DNA of 9,704 nt from CAYNFR01 sp964396595 (GTDB lineage Bacteria > Bacteroidota > Bacteroidia > Chitinophagales > Saprospiraceae). Location: the NCBI GenBank assembly GCA_964396595.1, contig CAYNFR010000052.1:1-9704 (forward strand). Reading direction: 5' to 3'. Below are positions 1 to 7,487 of this stretch, in pieces; the stretch's first letter is position 1; each line of letters starts with the position of its first letter. A program made the position numbers and the translations under genes. The notes beneath the pieces are model-generated. The model worked only from the letters and a program-made list of their open reading frames with translations, was not told the origin of the DNA and ran no database searches.

Positions 1-36
1 AGGGTATCGGGGGTTCGAATCCCTCTTCCTCCGCCA
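1..36 (+). tRNA. 3' end of a tRNA, probably tRNA-Ser (partial)
   Basis: The T arm is complete: stem GGGGG (9-13), loop TTCGAAT (14-20) and stem CCCTC (21-25), with one G-U pair. It is followed by the 3' acceptor strand TTCCTCC (26-32), discriminator base G (33) and an encoded CCA (34-36). The G discriminator and the bases before the T stem, which could be the end of a long variable arm, suggest serine. The anticodon lies outside the window, so the amino acid is inferred. A weak 6-bp hairpin (39-44 with 64-69) follows but has no good U-tract. Confidence 0.85.
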
Positions 37-150
37 TCGAAAACATACATCAGTGTCTTATAGGTTTTCTTCCTAGAAAATCGCATCTATTATAAGCAAG
101 TCAAGAATATTGTTTCGTAAAAGAATCTCCTGAGTGCTCACATCATATGT

Positions 151-158
151 TATATTTG
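151..158 (+). promoter_or_regulatory. Candidate Bacteroidota -7 promoter element
   Basis: TATATTTG matches the Bacteroidota -7 consensus TAnnTTTG exactly. It lies about 47 bp before the TTG start of the transporter gene, giving a predicted leader of roughly 40 nt. No convincing TTTG/TTG -33 element sits 17-23 bp upstream, so the call rests on the -7 box and its position. The rest of the 169-bp gap after the tRNA shows nothing else I can name. Confidence 0.4.
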
Positions 159-205
159 ATGGGTCTAATCAGATTCCGTTCTAATTATCTATAAGGCAAT
201 CAATT

Positions 206-1348
206 TTGATACAAAAAATATCATTCAACAGAAATGAGCTAGCGGGCTCTTTCGGTGATATAGGCACAGATTTACCATTGATAGTGGCCATGATCATAGC
301 GGCAGATCTTCATGCCCCTAGCGTGTTGATAGCCTTTGGGGCGATGCAAATCATGTCAGGCTTGTATTACAGAATGCCTATGCCAGTGCAACCGCTCAAA
401 GCAATGGCCACTATCGTTATCACTCAGAAGATAGCCGGATCTGTTCTTCTAGGTGCCGGATTGGCCATAGGTTTCATCATGCTCGCGCTCTCTTTGCTGG
501 GAGTGCTCGATATTCTGGCTCGAATTATACCAAAGGTCGTCATCAGAGGCATACAACTGGGATTGGGCATAAGTTTGTCTGCACTTGCCTTTCGTGAATA
601 CATCGCTTCTGAAGGCAATTTAGGATATATGCTAGCAACTTTAGCATTTATACTCATCATCATATTTTTCGATAATAAGCGTGTCCCTGCATCATTGGTA
701 GCTATAACGGTAGGCTTCATATATGCCATTTGCTTTTCAATAAATTTTGAGGAACTATCTCATTTTATAAACATCAATCTTCCCAAGACATTCATTCCGA
801 CTTCGGACGATATAGTTAAAGGCTTTATCCTCCTTGCTTTGCCACAAATACCTCTCTCTCTCGGAAACTCAATACTTGCAACAAAACAAGTTATTCAGGA
901 TTTATACCCTGATAGACGAGATATAAGTATTAAAAAGCTAGGGTTAAGCTATGCTGCACTTAATCTCATTGCACCATTTCTGAGCGCTCTTCCGGTGTGT
1001 CACGGCGCCGGAGGAATGGTAGGGCATCACACCTTCGGCGGTAGAACCGGCGGATCTGTTATCCTCTATGGTGGCATGATGATGATTCTGGGAATCCTTT
1101 TCGGAAGCAGTTTTACACAACTTATTCAAGTATTCCCGCTACCCATATTAGGGGTAATATTATTATTCGAAGGAGTGTTTTTAATGCTATTGATACATGA
1201 TGTTATGAATGATCGCAGGGGGCTACTTATTACTTTACTAGTAGGAATGATAGCATTCGGTATGCCTTATGGATTTTTGATTGCACTTGTAGTTGGGACC
1301 GCGATTTATTATCTACCTATTTTGCAAATAAAAGATAAAATGGAATAA
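206..1348 (+). CDS. MOT1-type putative sulfate/molybdate transporter
   Basis: This is a polytopic inner-membrane protein of 380 residues, about ten hydrophobic segments long, of the MOT1 branch related to SulP anion transporters. Three family motifs are visible: ELAGSFGDIGTDLPL near residues 11-25, PMPVQPLK at 58-65, and a PVCHGAGG...GRTGGS segment around C265-H266-G267. The start is TTG at 206. An in-frame stop (TAA, 182-184) lies upstream with no ATG between, and the next ATG is codon 29, which would remove the first conserved motif. AAGG at 193-196 is a possible ribosome binding site, 9 nt before TTG. Family members move molybdate or sulfate. No molybdenum-cofactor or sulfur-assimilation gene is adjacent, so the substrate cannot be decided here. 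The gene stands alone, 107 bp before the beta-lactamase gene. Confidence 0.88.
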   Translation: MIQKISFNRNELAGSFGDIGTDLPLIVAMIIAADLHAPSVLIAFGAMQIMSGLYYRMPMPVQPLKAMATIVITQKIAGSVLLGAGLAIGFIMLALSLLGVLDILARIIPKVVIRGIQLGLGISLSALAFREYIASEGNLGYMLATLAFILIIIFFDNKRVPASLVAITVGFIYAICFSINFEELSHFININLPKTFIPTSDDIVKGFILLALPQIPLSLGNSILATKQVIQDLYPDRRDISIKKLGLSYAALNLIAPFLSALPVCHGAGGMVGHHTFGGRTGGSVILYGGMMMILGILFGSSFTQLIQVFPLPILGVILLFEGVFLMLLIHDVMNDRRGLLITLLVGMIAFGMPYGFLIALVVGTAIYYLPILQIKDKME

Positions 1349-1455
1349 TTTTTTCCACTTTAGATCCATCTAGCGTCGAAATATGAATAGAGCTTTCTAG
1401 CAATTTTAAGTGGTGGCATTAAAGATTTAATATTGAAAGTAGCAAATTAGAACAC

Positions 1456-2364
1456 ATGAAAAAAAATGGAATATTCACCCTGCTAATTGTATCGATATTC
1501 TCCTGTTATAATAAGCCATTAGAAAGATTCGATTATTCTAATCAAGTAACGACACGCGTCGCAGAGCATAATGCCACTGTCGGACTTTCTGTATGGGATC
1601 ATGAAGGCAAGCCATCAATCTCTATCAATAGTGATCAAAAATTTCCAATGCAGAGCGTTTTTAAGTTTCATATTGGGCTGGTCATGATGATGGAAATTGA
1701 TGGAGGAAAATTCTATCTTGACCAGCTTATTTATATTGACAGCACAGAATTACTTCCTGATTTTTATAGCCCATTAAGAGAAAAGTATCCTACAGGAGGC
1801 ACTGTACAATTAAGGGAGATAATTGAATATACAGTTGCGCTTAGTGATAATGTTGGATGTGATGTACTATTAAAGTTATTGAGTGGACCGGAATATGTTG
1901 AAAATATAATTCGCTCTCTTTCTATTGCTGATATTGCGATCAAGCACAATGAAGAAAGTATGCAGGGCTATTGGACACACCAATATGATAATTGGACAAC
2001 TCCCGCTACCATGAACCAGCTCCTATTCAAATTTTATCATAACATTGACAATATACTGTCAGAAGAAAGTCATCAGTACCTTCTGAATGTGTTGTTCTCT
2101 ACGTCAACAGGCGCAAATCAGACCAGAAAATACCTTCCCTTAGATACAAAAGTAGCCTATAAAACAGGTCGATCCGGAAAACATCCCGAGACAGGTATGA
2201 ACACTGTAATCAACAATGTGGGCATCATTATCTTGCCGGATGACAAGACGGTTTATATTAGCATTTTCATAAATGACTCTTTAGAGGATATTAGTCATTC
2301 GCAAGAATTGATGGCAGACCTGGGCAAAATGACTTTTGATTATTTCAGTAATCAGTCAAAATGA
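1456..2364 (+). CDS. Class A beta-lactamase, subclass A2-like, lipoprotein
   Basis: This is a serine beta-lactamase of 302 residues that would hydrolyse beta-lactams in the periplasm. The signal peptide ends in a lipobox, I-F-S-C with Cys17, so the protein is probably a membrane lipoprotein. All class A motifs are present: S67-V-F-K70 (the SxxK nucleophile), S130-D131-N132 (SDN), E166 in an NEESMQ segment (the deacylating glutamate of the omega loop) and K236-T-G238 (KTG). The stretches EIIEYTVALSDNVGCD and QYDNWTTP resemble the A2 enzymes CfxA, CblA, PER and VEB. In place of the His usual after E-x-x-M in PER-like enzymes there is Gln170, and an Arg (R239) directly follows KTG where Ala, Ser or Thr is common. 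Substrate range is therefore uncertain. Length is normal for the family. The ATG is preceded by A-rich sequence without a clear ribosome binding site. TAATATTG at 1428-1435 is a one-mismatch -7 box. The gene converges on glpK. Confidence 0.9.
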   Translation: MKKNGIFTLLIVSIFSCYNKPLERFDYSNQVTTRVAEHNATVGLSVWDHEGKPSISINSDQKFPMQSVFKFHIGLVMMMEIDGGKFYLDQLIYIDSTELLPDFYSPLREKYPTGGTVQLREIIEYTVALSDNVGCDVLLKLLSGPEYVENIIRSLSIADIAIKHNEESMQGYWTHQYDNWTTPATMNQLLFKFYHNIDNILSEESHQYLLNVLFSTSTGANQTRKYLPLDTKVAYKTGRSGKHPETGMNTVINNVGIIILPDDKTVYISIFINDSLEDISHSQELMADLGKMTFDYFSNQSK

Positions 2365-2382
2365 AACTAATAGAACTTTGGA

Positions 2383-3885
2383 CTACACAGAATCGTCATT
2401 AATCCAATTACGGCTGCGCTTAATCGCTTCTTTCCACATTTTGTAAGCCGCGGTTCTTTTAGCTGAGTTCATTTTTGGTTTAAAGCGTTGATCAAGCTGC
2501 CACTTAGAAGCCAGGTCTTTTTTACTCCAGAATCCGGTCGCCAATCCAGCCAAAAATGCCGCGCCCATGGCAGTAGTTTCAATCACCTTAGGTCTGTCCA
2601 CCGGGACACCTAGTATGTCCGATTGAAATTGCATAAGGAGGTTGTTGGCTGACGCACCTCCATCTACTTTCAGCGCTTTAAGGCTTATACCGCTATCTGC
2701 ATTCATGGCATCTAGTACATCTTTTGTTTGATATGCCAAAGAGTCGAGAGTTGCCCTGATGATGTGATTGTCTGTAGATCCTCGAGTCAGTCCGAATATT
2801 GCCCCTCTGGCGTACATATCCCAGTATGGCGCACCCAATCCCACAAAGGCCGGGACTACCACTACCCCATCGGCTGAATCCACTAAACCAGCGCGAGTCT
2901 CAGAGTCTGGAGATTTTTTGATTATCTTTAATCCATCCCTCAACCATTGAACGGCAGCACCTGCGATAAAAATCGAACCTTCGAGCGCATAATATACCTT
3001 TCCATCTATCCCCCATGCGATCGTAGTTAACAGCCCACTCGTTGATTCTACGCGCTTCAAACCTGTATTCATCAACATAAAGCAGCCTGTTCCGTAGGTG
3101 TTTTTCGCATGTCCGGCTTCATGACATAATTGACCGAACAATGCTGCTTGCTGGTCTCCTGCTATCCCGGCGATAGGAATCTCTGCGCCGAACAAACTCT
3201 TGTCCGTGTATCCATAAATCTCACTACTGGAAAGAACAGATGGTAAAACTGAAGAGGGAATGTCGAGTGTAGCAAGCATTTTCTTGTCCCATTTCAGCGT
3301 ATCGATATTAAATAACATTGTTCTCGACGCATTACTATAATCTGTGACATGTACCTGTCCTGCTGTCAACTTGTATATTAACCAACTATCAATGGTGCCA
3401 AAGGCGATCTTCCCCTTTTCAGCATTTTTTCGCACGCCTTTTACACTGTCCAGCACCCATTTGACTTTTGTACCTGAGAAATACGCATCAATGACGAGTC
3501 CGGTATTTTTCTTCACATAGGCACTCATACCTCGACGTGATTTTAATTCGTCACAGATATTAGCGGTGCGCCGATCTTGCCAGACTATCGCATTATGTAC
3601 CGGGTGCTGAGTCGTTCGATCCCACAATACTGTTGTCTCTCGCTGATTTGTGATACCGATAGCCGCAATATCATTTGGATTTATTTTTGACTTTTTGATG
3701 AGTTTTTGAGCTACGCCCAGTTGTGTGTTCCAGATTTGATTAGCATCATGCTCAACCCATCCGGCTTTTGGAAAAATCTGATCAAATTCTTGTTGCTCGA
3801 CGCTTACAATGTTGGCGTCCTTATCAAACAATATAGCCCGACTGCTGGTAGTTCCTTGGTCAAGTGCTAAAATATATTTGCTCAT
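2383..3885 (-). CDS. glpK: Glycerol kinase
   Basis: GlpK phosphorylates glycerol to sn-glycerol-3-phosphate with ATP in the cytoplasm. The FGGY-kinase fold is complete at 500 residues: N-terminal phosphate-binding LDQGTTSSR (8-16), glycerol-contacting R82-E83, W102, Y135 and D244 in AGIAGDQQ, the ATP loop YGTGC (264-268), and DGGAS (408-412) in the C-terminal domain. I chose ATG at 3885; an ATG eight codons upstream (3909) is open but adds residues not seen in the family. The loop before the D244 motif reads KSLFGAEIP. The fructose-1,6-bisphosphate loop of the E. coli enzyme (GGKGGTR) is absent, and Ser230 sits where Gram-positive enzymes carry the HPr-phosphorylated His. The gene lies 74 bp downstream of glpD on the same strand and is probably co-transcribed with it. 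No glpF-type glycerol facilitator is in the window. Confidence 0.96.
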   Translation of the reverse strand: MSKYILALDQGTTSSRAILFDKDANIVSVEQQEFDQIFPKAGWVEHDANQIWNTQLGVAQKLIKKSKINPNDIAAIGITNQRETTVLWDRTTQHPVHNAIVWQDRRTANICDELKSRRGMSAYVKKNTGLVIDAYFSGTKVKWVLDSVKGVRKNAEKGKIAFGTIDSWLIYKLTAGQVHVTDYSNASRTMLFNIDTLKWDKKMLATLDIPSSVLPSVLSSSEIYGYTDKSLFGAEIPIAGIAGDQQAALFGQLCHEAGHAKNTYGTGCFMLMNTGLKRVESTSGLLTTIAWGIDGKVYYALEGSIFIAGAAVQWLRDGLKIIKKSPDSETRAGLVDSADGVVVVPAFVGLGAPYWDMYARGAIFGLTRGSTDNHIIRATLDSLAYQTKDVLDAMNADSGISLKALKVDGGASANNLLMQFQSDILGVPVDRPKVIETTAMGAAFLAGLATGFWSKKDLASKWQLDQRFKPKMNSAKRTAAYKMWKEAIKRSRNWINDDSV

Positions 3886-3959
3886 AGGGTTATAATTAAA
3901 GTTTAACAAGATAGATAATTAGTAAAAATTGAGTCTGCACTTACAATAAAATTCCTTTT

Positions 3960-5624
3960 CTATGCCATTAACTCCTCGTCATAATAATGGGTCGCATCAT
4001 AGATCAATTCATCGAGTAACCGACGTTCATCATAGAGCCTTTGATCACTCCACTTGAGTACAGAAGCCATAGTCTTCAGTATAAAATCCTTGTGTGTCAG
4101 CACACTCGTTATATCAAAATAAAGTCGTCCGGTGCGACGCACCACAAAATCTGATGCCCTACATACCGCTTCGTGATTTATACAGAATGTGATTTCCGCA
4201 CGCAAAAGAGCCTGTTCGGTGTGATCCACCCCTTCAAGAGAATGTTCATTTAAGATTTGTTCGCATTGACGACCATAGTTTGTTACAAGATAGTAGCCAT
4301 AGTCTTTTGACAAACCTTTTTTAAGACACCAAGTACTGACTTCCGATATGTACTCAGTAACTTCCTTGTTACTATGTAATGGCTGCGGGGTCAAGGCAAT
4401 ACTATCTGTAATAGTCTTGGTGCCAATCTTCCGACCATTTGTAATAAGCTTGTTTTCAATAGTCCTTTCGATCAGTCGTTCTGCCATCTTTCGGTAACCG
4501 GTTAATTTGCCTCCGGCAATAGAAATAAGTCCATCGGCAGCAACAAATATTTCATCTTTGCGACTTAGCTCAGAAGGAGCTTTTCCATCTTCATGAATCA
4601 AAGGTCTTAATCCGGCCCAATTGGACTTGACATCTTCTGCCATCAAGCTCAATCCCGGAAAAGCAGCATTGGCGGCAGCCAATAAATAATCTCTGTCCGC
4701 CTTCGTAGCTACTACACGATTCTTGCTTCCTTCATAAAATGTATCTGTGGTACCCACATAGGTTGATTTACCCCTCGGTATGGCAAATACCATACGACCA
4801 TCCGCGACATCAAAGTATACACTTTGGTTAAGTGGCAAGCGTTCTCGGTCAAATACAATATGTACCCCCTTTGTCAACCGGAGACGCTTTCCTGAGAGTG
4901 AGTTATTCTTTTTTCTCAATTCATCTACCCATGGGCCTGCTGCTGAAATCACTTGATGCGCACATGCCTTATAAGTGATACCATCTATCCGATCGATAAA
5001 CTGCACACCATTAATTCTATCGCCACTGTAAGTAAAGCTGTCAACATGCGCATAATTCAATACTGTCGCACCATAAGCATGTGCTTTTTTGGCAATTTCT
5101 ATTGTTAGTCGGGCATCATCCGTGCGATATTCTGCATAATAACCTGCACCTACTAGTTTATCTGGATTGAGTAAAGGCTCTTTCTTTAGAGATTCTTGTT
5201 TACTCAAGATACGCCGCTTATCATCTCCGTCAACATCTGCCAGAAAATCATATAGCCAGAGGCCAAATGATGCCGCAAATTTTCCATATGTACCATCCTC
5301 AACCAAAGGCAGTAGCATCTTCTCCGGCAAACAGAGATGCGGAGCGAGTTTATTGACGATGGCTCTCTCGAGTCCGGATTCTCTTACCAACCAGAAATCG
5401 AGTTGTTTCAGATAACGCAGACCTCCATGTATCAGCTTCGTTGACTTGGATGAAGTTCCTGAAGCAAAGTCTTCCTTCTCCAATAAAAGAACATCCAATC
5501 CACGGCTAGCTCCATCTAGTGCGATTCCACAGCCCGTAACACCTCCCCCGATAATGATAATGTCAAAAATTTTATCCCCAAGTTCGCCCAATGCTAACTT
5601 CCGAATAGCAGAATTTAAGCCCAT
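3960..5624 (-). CDS. glpD: Aerobic glycerol-3-phosphate dehydrogenase
   Basis: This FAD enzyme oxidises glycerol-3-phosphate to dihydroxyacetone phosphate and delivers electrons to quinones at the inner membrane. At 554 residues it has the usual length for the GlpD family. The dinucleotide-binding motif IIIIGGGVTGCG spans about 22-33. It is followed by the family segments EKEDFASGTSSKSTKLIHGG and GLRYL, a central NWAGLRPLI, and GGKLTGYRKMAE from residue 371. The last roughly 120 residues match the helical C-terminal domain of the family. I chose ATG at 5624; the frame stays open to 5675, but the extra 17 residues lie upstream of the conserved region. It is the first gene of the leftward glpD-glpK unit and diverges from the GMC oxidoreductase gene, so the 138-bp gap should hold its promoter. 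Confidence 0.95.
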   Translation of the reverse strand: MGLNSAIRKLALGELGDKIFDIIIIGGGVTGCGIALDGASRGLDVLLLEKEDFASGTSSKSTKLIHGGLRYLKQLDFWLVRESGLERAIVNKLAPHLCLPEKMLLPLVEDGTYGKFAASFGLWLYDFLADVDGDDKRRILSKQESLKKEPLLNPDKLVGAGYYAEYRTDDARLTIEIAKKAHAYGATVLNYAHVDSFTYSGDRINGVQFIDRIDGITYKACAHQVISAAGPWVDELRKKNNSLSGKRLRLTKGVHIVFDRERLPLNQSVYFDVADGRMVFAIPRGKSTYVGTTDTFYEGSKNRVVATKADRDYLLAAANAAFPGLSLMAEDVKSNWAGLRPLIHEDGKAPSELSRKDEIFVAADGLISIAGGKLTGYRKMAERLIERTIENKLITNGRKIGTKTITDSIALTPQPLHSNKEVTEYISEVSTWCLKKGLSKDYGYYLVTNYGRQCEQILNEHSLEGVDHTEQALLRAEITFCINHEAVCRASDFVVRRTGRLYFDITSVLTHKDFILKTMASVLKWSDQRLYDERRLLDELIYDATHYYDEELMA

Positions 5625-5762
5625 AGTAAAGATTCTTTTCCGAAGATAACAAGCCTGCACTAAATTGTTTGACAATCATCATGATATTAAATTTTATCTA
5701 GCTTGCATTCATGGGTTATGGACATAAAGTATATTTTGTGATCCAATATCTAATTTTTGATA
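5625..5762. promoter_or_regulatory. Divergent promoter region between glpD and the GMC oxidoreductase gene
   Basis: Both flanking genes start outward from this 138-bp A/T-rich gap, so it must carry at least two promoters. Rightward, TATATTTTG at 5730-5738 resembles the -7 box TAnnTTTG with one extra base, and a TTG at 5703-5705 is slightly too far upstream for a good -33. Leftward, TATCTTCG (complement of 5641-5648) is a one-mismatch -7 box 17 bp before the glpD ATG. A short inverted repeat, TTGT-TTG-ACAA at 5665-5675, is a possible but weak operator. The region is certain to be regulatory; the individual boxes are not. Confidence 0.4.
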
Positions 5763-7475
5763 ATGAATAATCAGAAAAAATACGATGCGATCATTGTAGG
5801 ATCAGGAGCCGGAGGCGGTATGACCGCCAATATACTTGCACAAGCGGGACTAAAAATAGCGATTGTGGAGGCGGGGCCATACTTTGATCCGGCTGATCCT
5901 AAGACAAAAACACAGCATATGTGGCCTTGGGAGTCGCCTCGAAGAGGTGCTAGTACAAATGATCGATCATTTGGTGACTATGATATGGCGCTAGGGGGCT
6001 GGAATATTGAGGGTCAACCCTACACGACCAAGGGAAATACTGAGTTCATGTGGTTTCGCTCTCAGATGCTGGGAGGTCGAACCAATCACTGGGGACGTAT
6101 TTCGTTAAGATTTAGTCCGCGAGACTTCAAACGCAAGGATGACGACGGACTAGGTGATAACTGGCCTATAAGCTATGATGAGGTCAAGCCATATTATGAC
6201 AAACTTGACAAGATGATCGGTGTATTCGGGAGTAAAGAAAACCTTCCTGATGAGCCTGATGGCTTTTTCTTGCCTCCACCAAAGCCGCGTTTACATGAAC
6301 TCTATTATATAAAGGGAGCAAAAAAATTGGGTATTCCAGTAATTCCTTCTCGACTGTCGATATTGACAAAGCGCATCAACCAAGATCGTGGTGTGTGCTA
6401 CTTCTGTAATCAGTGCTATCGCTCGTGTAGTGTTTATGCTGACTTCAGCTCTGGCAGCTGCTTAATTTTCCCTGCGATCAAAGGGGGTGGCCAGATCGAT
6501 CTCTATACGAATTGTTTAGTCCGTCAGGTTAACACCGACAAAGAAGGAAAAGCAACAGGGGTCTCCTATATCAATCGCGACGATCTTCAAGAATATAGTT
6601 TACAATCCAAGGTAGTTGTCCTAGCCGCAAGCGCTTGTTCGTCAGCGCGAATACTGCTGAATAGCAAAAGCCCTCAGCACCCCAATGGTCTGGGAAATAG
6701 TTCTGGTGTAGTAGGCAAATACTTACATGACAGCACTGGGGCATCACGCAGCGGATTTATACCGGGATTGATGAATCGCAAGACATATAATGAAGATGGT
6801 GTAGGCGGCATGCATGTTTATTCTCCTTGGTGGGCAGATAACAAAAAACTAAATTTCCCTCGTGGTTATCATATTGAAGTATGGGGCGGTATGAGTATGC
6901 CTTCTTATGGTTTCGCATGGGATGTAGATGAAATGAACAAATTAACGAATGGAACAGTAGGCGGCTACGGCACTAAGCTCAAAGAAGATGCTATGCGATA
7001 TTATGGTGCTTATCTGGGTTTTGGCGGACGAGGCGAATGTATTGCCAGAGAAGACAACTATTGTGAGATAGACCCCCATGTCGTTGATAAATATGGTATA
7101 CCGGTATTACGATTCCATTATACTTGGTCAGATCATGAGATCAATCAAGCCAAGCATATGCAAGATACGTTTGATGAAATCATCATCAATGCCGGAGGTA
7201 CTCCTGTAGGAAACAAGCCTGGCAAAGATCAGATGTATGGTCTTCATAAACCAGGTCAAATTATTCATGAAGTAGGCACCACGCGAATGGGTGACAATCC
7301 TAAAACATCAGTCACCAATAAATATCAGCAGCTACATGACTGCAATAACGTATTTATCTGTGATGCAGGGCCATTTGTTTCTCAGGCAGACAAGAATTGT
7401 ACCTGGACTATCCTAGCTCTAGCGTGGAGAGCGTCGGATCACATTGTATCAGAATTGAAAAAAATGAACATCTAA
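5763..7475 (+). CDS. GMC oxidoreductase, gluconate/glucose dehydrogenase-like flavoprotein subunit
   Basis: This 570-residue flavoprotein of the GMC family probably oxidises an alcohol, sugar or polyol. The FAD-binding GSGAGG lies at 13-18, followed by LGGRTNHWG, a GMC substrate/FAD segment. The C-terminal catalytic block reads HEVGTTRMGDNP with His502, and Asn545 lies in the D-K-N-C-T segment, giving the His/Asn pair of this family. Four cysteines, C212-x2-C215-x2-C218-x3-C222, fall where FAD-dependent glucose dehydrogenase alpha subunits bind a [3Fe-4S] cluster, so an iron-sulfur cluster is likely. There is no signal peptide; export probably depends on the Tat signal of the small subunit encoded 12 bp downstream. 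I chose ATG at 5763 over an in-frame TTG two codons earlier. The substrate is unknown. No cytochrome c subunit follows. The gene diverges from glpD. Confidence 0.92.
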   Translation: MNNQKKYDAIIVGSGAGGGMTANILAQAGLKIAIVEAGPYFDPADPKTKTQHMWPWESPRRGASTNDRSFGDYDMALGGWNIEGQPYTTKGNTEFMWFRSQMLGGRTNHWGRISLRFSPRDFKRKDDDGLGDNWPISYDEVKPYYDKLDKMIGVFGSKENLPDEPDGFFLPPPKPRLHELYYIKGAKKLGIPVIPSRLSILTKRINQDRGVCYFCNQCYRSCSVYADFSSGSCLIFPAIKGGGQIDLYTNCLVRQVNTDKEGKATGVSYINRDDLQEYSLQSKVVVLAASACSSARILLNSKSPQHPNGLGNSSGVVGKYLHDSTGASRSGFIPGLMNRKTYNEDGVGGMHVYSPWWADNKKLNFPRGYHIEVWGGMSMPSYGFAWDVDEMNKLTNGTVGGYGTKLKEDAMRYYGAYLGFGGRGECIAREDNYCEIDPHVVDKYGIPVLRFHYTWSDHEINQAKHMQDTFDEIIINAGGTPVGNKPGKDQMYGLHKPGQIIHEVGTTRMGDNPKTSVTNKYQQLHDCNNVFICDAGPFVSQADKNCTWTILALAWRASDHIVSELKKMNI

Positions 7476-7487
7476 GCTATTACAAAG

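Noticed and set aside
1..205. tRNA-linked integration site
   Set aside because: No integrase gene and no second copy of the tRNA 3' end were seen in the window.
424..729. Antisense open frame of 101 codons inside the transporter gene
   Set aside because: It is fully covered by a well-supported membrane protein gene and its translation resembles no family I know.
1337..1361. Possible terminator after the transporter gene
   Set aside because: The stem (TGGAA/TTCCA, one mismatch, then AAA/TTT) is short, A/T-rich, overlaps the stop codon and has no U-run after it.
3886..3959. Separate promoter or small gene between glpD and glpK
   Set aside because: The 74-bp gap is A/T-rich with no good -7/-33 pair and no reading frame of note; co-transcription is the simpler view.
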